Assembly (NCBI GenBank): GCA_934489915.1 | Contig: CAKSSZ010000088.1 | Span: 1-6,601 of the forward strand | Length of the DNA: 6,601 bases | Direction of reading: 5' to 3' | DNA from: an uncultured Clostridia bacterium | GTDB lineage: Bacteria > Bacillota > Clostridia > HGM11514 | Shown here: piece by piece, positions 4,934 to 6,601 of the stretch | How positions within the stretch are numbered: position 1 is the stretch's first letter | How the letters are laid out: each line of letters starts with the position of its first letter | Made by a program: the position numbers and the translations under genes | Notes under the pieces: model-generated | Told to the model about the DNA's origin: nothing | Databases searched by the model: none | The model's input: the letters and a program-made list of their open reading frames with translations, nothing else

Positions 4934-6601
4934 TTGGACGGAAATCAGATTGTGATTCAAAAACAAATATTACCGATGATCCCCTTACGTGGGGTGGTAA
5001 TTTTTCCTTATATGGCGATGCATTTTGATATTGGCAGGAAAAAATCAATTGCTGCTTTGGAGGAGGCCATGGCGCATGATCAGTTGGTTTTTTTTGTGAC
5101 GCAGCGTTCGGCGGAGACAGAGCAGCCCGGCGATCAGGACTTATTCTCCGTAGGAACAGTGGCACGAATTAAGCAAATGCTAAAGCTCCCGGGAGATGGC
5201 GTCCGTGTACTGGCAGAAGGAGAATTTCGCGGAAGGCTTTCCCGTGTGTTTGACACTGATCGGTTTACTGCCTGTGAGGTGGTTCGTCGGGAGGAACCAT
5301 ACCCCGATTTGGAACCGGAGGAAGCCGAAGCAATGCGCCGTAAGTTAATTGAGATTTATGATGAATATTCCTGTTTAAGCGGGAATGCTTCCGAAGAGAT
5401 GCTGAACAATGTGAAGAGGATTGATGATCCCGATCGGTTGACCGATGTGATTGCTTCCGGTGTGTCTTTAAAAATAGAAGATAAGCAGCGGTTGCTTCAG
5501 GAATTTGAACCGAACCACAGGATTGTTTTGTTGACGACCATGCTGCTGCATGAAATTCAGATCATGCACGTAGAAAGCAAAATCAGTCAGAGAGTAAAGC
5601 GGCAGATGGATCGTAATCAGCGGGATTATTTTTTGCGGGAGCAGATGAAGGCCATTCGCAAAGAATTGGGTGAGGATGACGCAGAAGAGATAGAACAGTA
5701 TCGGGAGCAATTTCGCCAATTGGGGTTGGCGGGAGCGGCAGAAGAACAGCTGGAAAAAGAATTGAACCGGCTGGAAAAAATGCCCGCTATGTCTCAGGAA
5801 GCATCGGTGATTCGCTCTTATCTTGATTTGATTTGTGATTTACCGTGGAACCGCTCCTCTAAGGAAACCCTTGATTTGAACCGAGCGGAAAAAATATTAG
5901 AACGGGAACACTATGGCTTAAAGGCGGTTAAGGAACGAATTTTAGAGTTTCTTGCAGTGAAAAAGCTGACCGGATCTTTAGGCGGACCGGTGCTTTGTCT
6001 GGTGGGTCCTCCAGGAGTCGGAAAAACTTCCATTGCCAAATCCATAGCAAAAGCGATGGGGCGGGAGTATGTGAGAGTGTCTTTAGGGGGCGTTCGGGAC
6101 GAAGCGGATATTCGCGGACACCGAAAAACCTACATCGGCGCCATGCCGGGGCGGTTAATCCAGGCGGTACGTCAGGCCGGAACGAATAACCCTTTGATTT
6201 TGTTGGATGAAATTGATAAAATGAGTCATGATTTTCGCGGTGATCCGGCATCAGCATTGCTGGAGCTGTTAGATCGGGAGCAAAATAAAGAATTTCGGGA
6301 TCATTATGTGGAGCTTCCGTTTGATTTTTCAAAGGCACTTTTTTTGACGACTGCCAATCAGTTGGATACGGTACCTGCACCGCTGTTGGATCGGATGGAG
6401 ATTATTGAAATTTCAGGCTATACCGATTATGAGAAAAAAATGATTGCGGAGCAATATCTGATTCCACGTCAACGAACGGAAAACGGACTTACCGGCCGTC
6501 AAATTACTTTTGAAAAGGGCGTTATTTCAGAAATGATACACGGTTATACCAGAGAAGCGGGCGTGCGTAAATTAGAGCAGCAGATCGGGACGGTATGCCG
6601 C
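4934..6601 (+). CDS. lon: Lon, ATP-dependent serine protease (3' truncated by the window edge)
   Basis: Lon is a cytoplasmic AAA+ protease that unfolds and degrades damaged proteins and some regulators. 556 codons are present, against about 770-810 for a full protein. The N-terminal substrate-binding domain runs about 12-210 (LPMIPLRGVVIFP, then HFDIGRKKSIAALEEAM). The coiled central part includes QRDYFLREQMKAIRKELG, the Lon hallmark before the AAA module. Walker A is GPPGVGKT (358-365), followed by SLGGVRDEADIRGHRKTYIG; Walker B is LILLDE (421-426), and sensor and arginine regions (TTANQLDTVPAPLLDRME) follow. The Ser-Lys proteolytic domain lies beyond the edge. The frame is open from TTG 4934 to the last base. 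TTG is chosen because AAAGGA lies 9 nt before it and no other upstream start is in frame. It has its own promoter but may also be read through from the rhomboid-like gene. Confidence 0.96.
   Translation, partial: MDGNQIVIQKQILPMIPLRGVVIFPYMAMHFDIGRKKSIAALEEAMAHDQLVFFVTQRSAETEQPGDQDLFSVGTVARIKQMLKLPGDGVRVLAEGEFRGRLSRVFDTDRFTACEVVRREEPYPDLEPEEAEAMRRKLIEIYDEYSCLSGNASEEMLNNVKRIDDPDRLTDVIASGVSLKIEDKQRLLQEFEPNHRIVLLTTMLLHEIQIMHVESKISQRVKRQMDRNQRDYFLREQMKAIRKELGEDDAEEIEQYREQFRQLGLAGAAEEQLEKELNRLEKMPAMSQEASVIRSYLDLICDLPWNRSSKETLDLNRAEKILEREHYGLKAVKERILEFLAVKKLTGSLGGPVLCLVGPPGVGKTSIAKSIAKAMGREYVRVSLGGVRDEADIRGHRKTYIGAMPGRLIQAVRQAGTNNPLILLDEIDKMSHDFRGDPASALLELLDREQNKEFRDHYVELPFDFSKALFLTTANQLDTVPAPLLDRMEIIEISGYTDYEKKMIAEQYLIPRQRTENGLTGRQITFEKGVISEMIHGYTREAGVRKLEQQIGTVCR

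Noticed and set aside
5928..6380. 150-codon open frame on the - strand inside lon
   Set aside because: It is antisense to the conserved AAA+ module of Lon, whose frame is intact; the long open frame follows from codon bias.
1..6601. CRISPR array, tRNA or rRNA genes, insertion sequence ends
   Set aside because: Scanning by eye showed no regularly spaced repeats, no cloverleaf-like segments and no transposase or terminal inverted repeats.

Overview
The window looks like a chromosomal segment from a member of the Bacillota, most likely class Clostridia. The evidence is low-to-middle GC content, Shine-Dalgarno-led genes, clean sigma-A type promoters, an yqhQ(DUF1385)-prmC gene pair, and several membrane proteins carrying small zinc-binding tails. 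Every gene supported here is on the + strand. Species cannot be named from the sequence alone.

Region 1 (1-1350) is an accessory polymorphic-toxin locus. It holds the 3' end of an RHS-repeat protein, cut by the left edge. The conserved RHS core ends in a DPDGM motif, followed by a variable tip of about 222 residues. The tip has a hydrophobic strand plus His-Gly and a second hydrophobic strand plus Cys, the layout of caspase-like (clan CD) cysteine peptidases. Sixteen bases after its stop begins a 151-residue protein with one N-terminal membrane anchor, the likely cognate immunity protein. Base composition drops from about 52% GC in the core to 34-38% in the tip and partner gene, as expected for an exchanged toxin/immunity cassette.

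Region 2 (1351-1747) has no gene. It contains a probable terminator for the toxin locus, a near-consensus promoter that runs within about 80 nt into a long perfect hairpin with a T tract (a possible small RNA or attenuated leader), and a second, extended -10 promoter that should drive the next operon.

Region 3 (1748-4033) is a compact operon: a DUF1385/YqhQ-type membrane protein, overlapping prmC (release-factor glutamine methyltransferase), then mscL (mechanosensitive channel) whose usual C-terminal helix is replaced by a zinc-ribbon-like CxxC...CxxC tail. It closes with an intrinsic terminator.

Region 4 (4058-6601) holds a rhomboid-fold membrane protein that lacks the catalytic Ser and His and ends in a Cys/His cluster. 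After it, behind its own promoter, comes the first 556 codons of the ATP-dependent protease Lon, starting at TTG and running off the right edge before the proteolytic domain. The pairing of a dead rhomboid with Lon suggests, but does not prove, a shared role in protein quality control.
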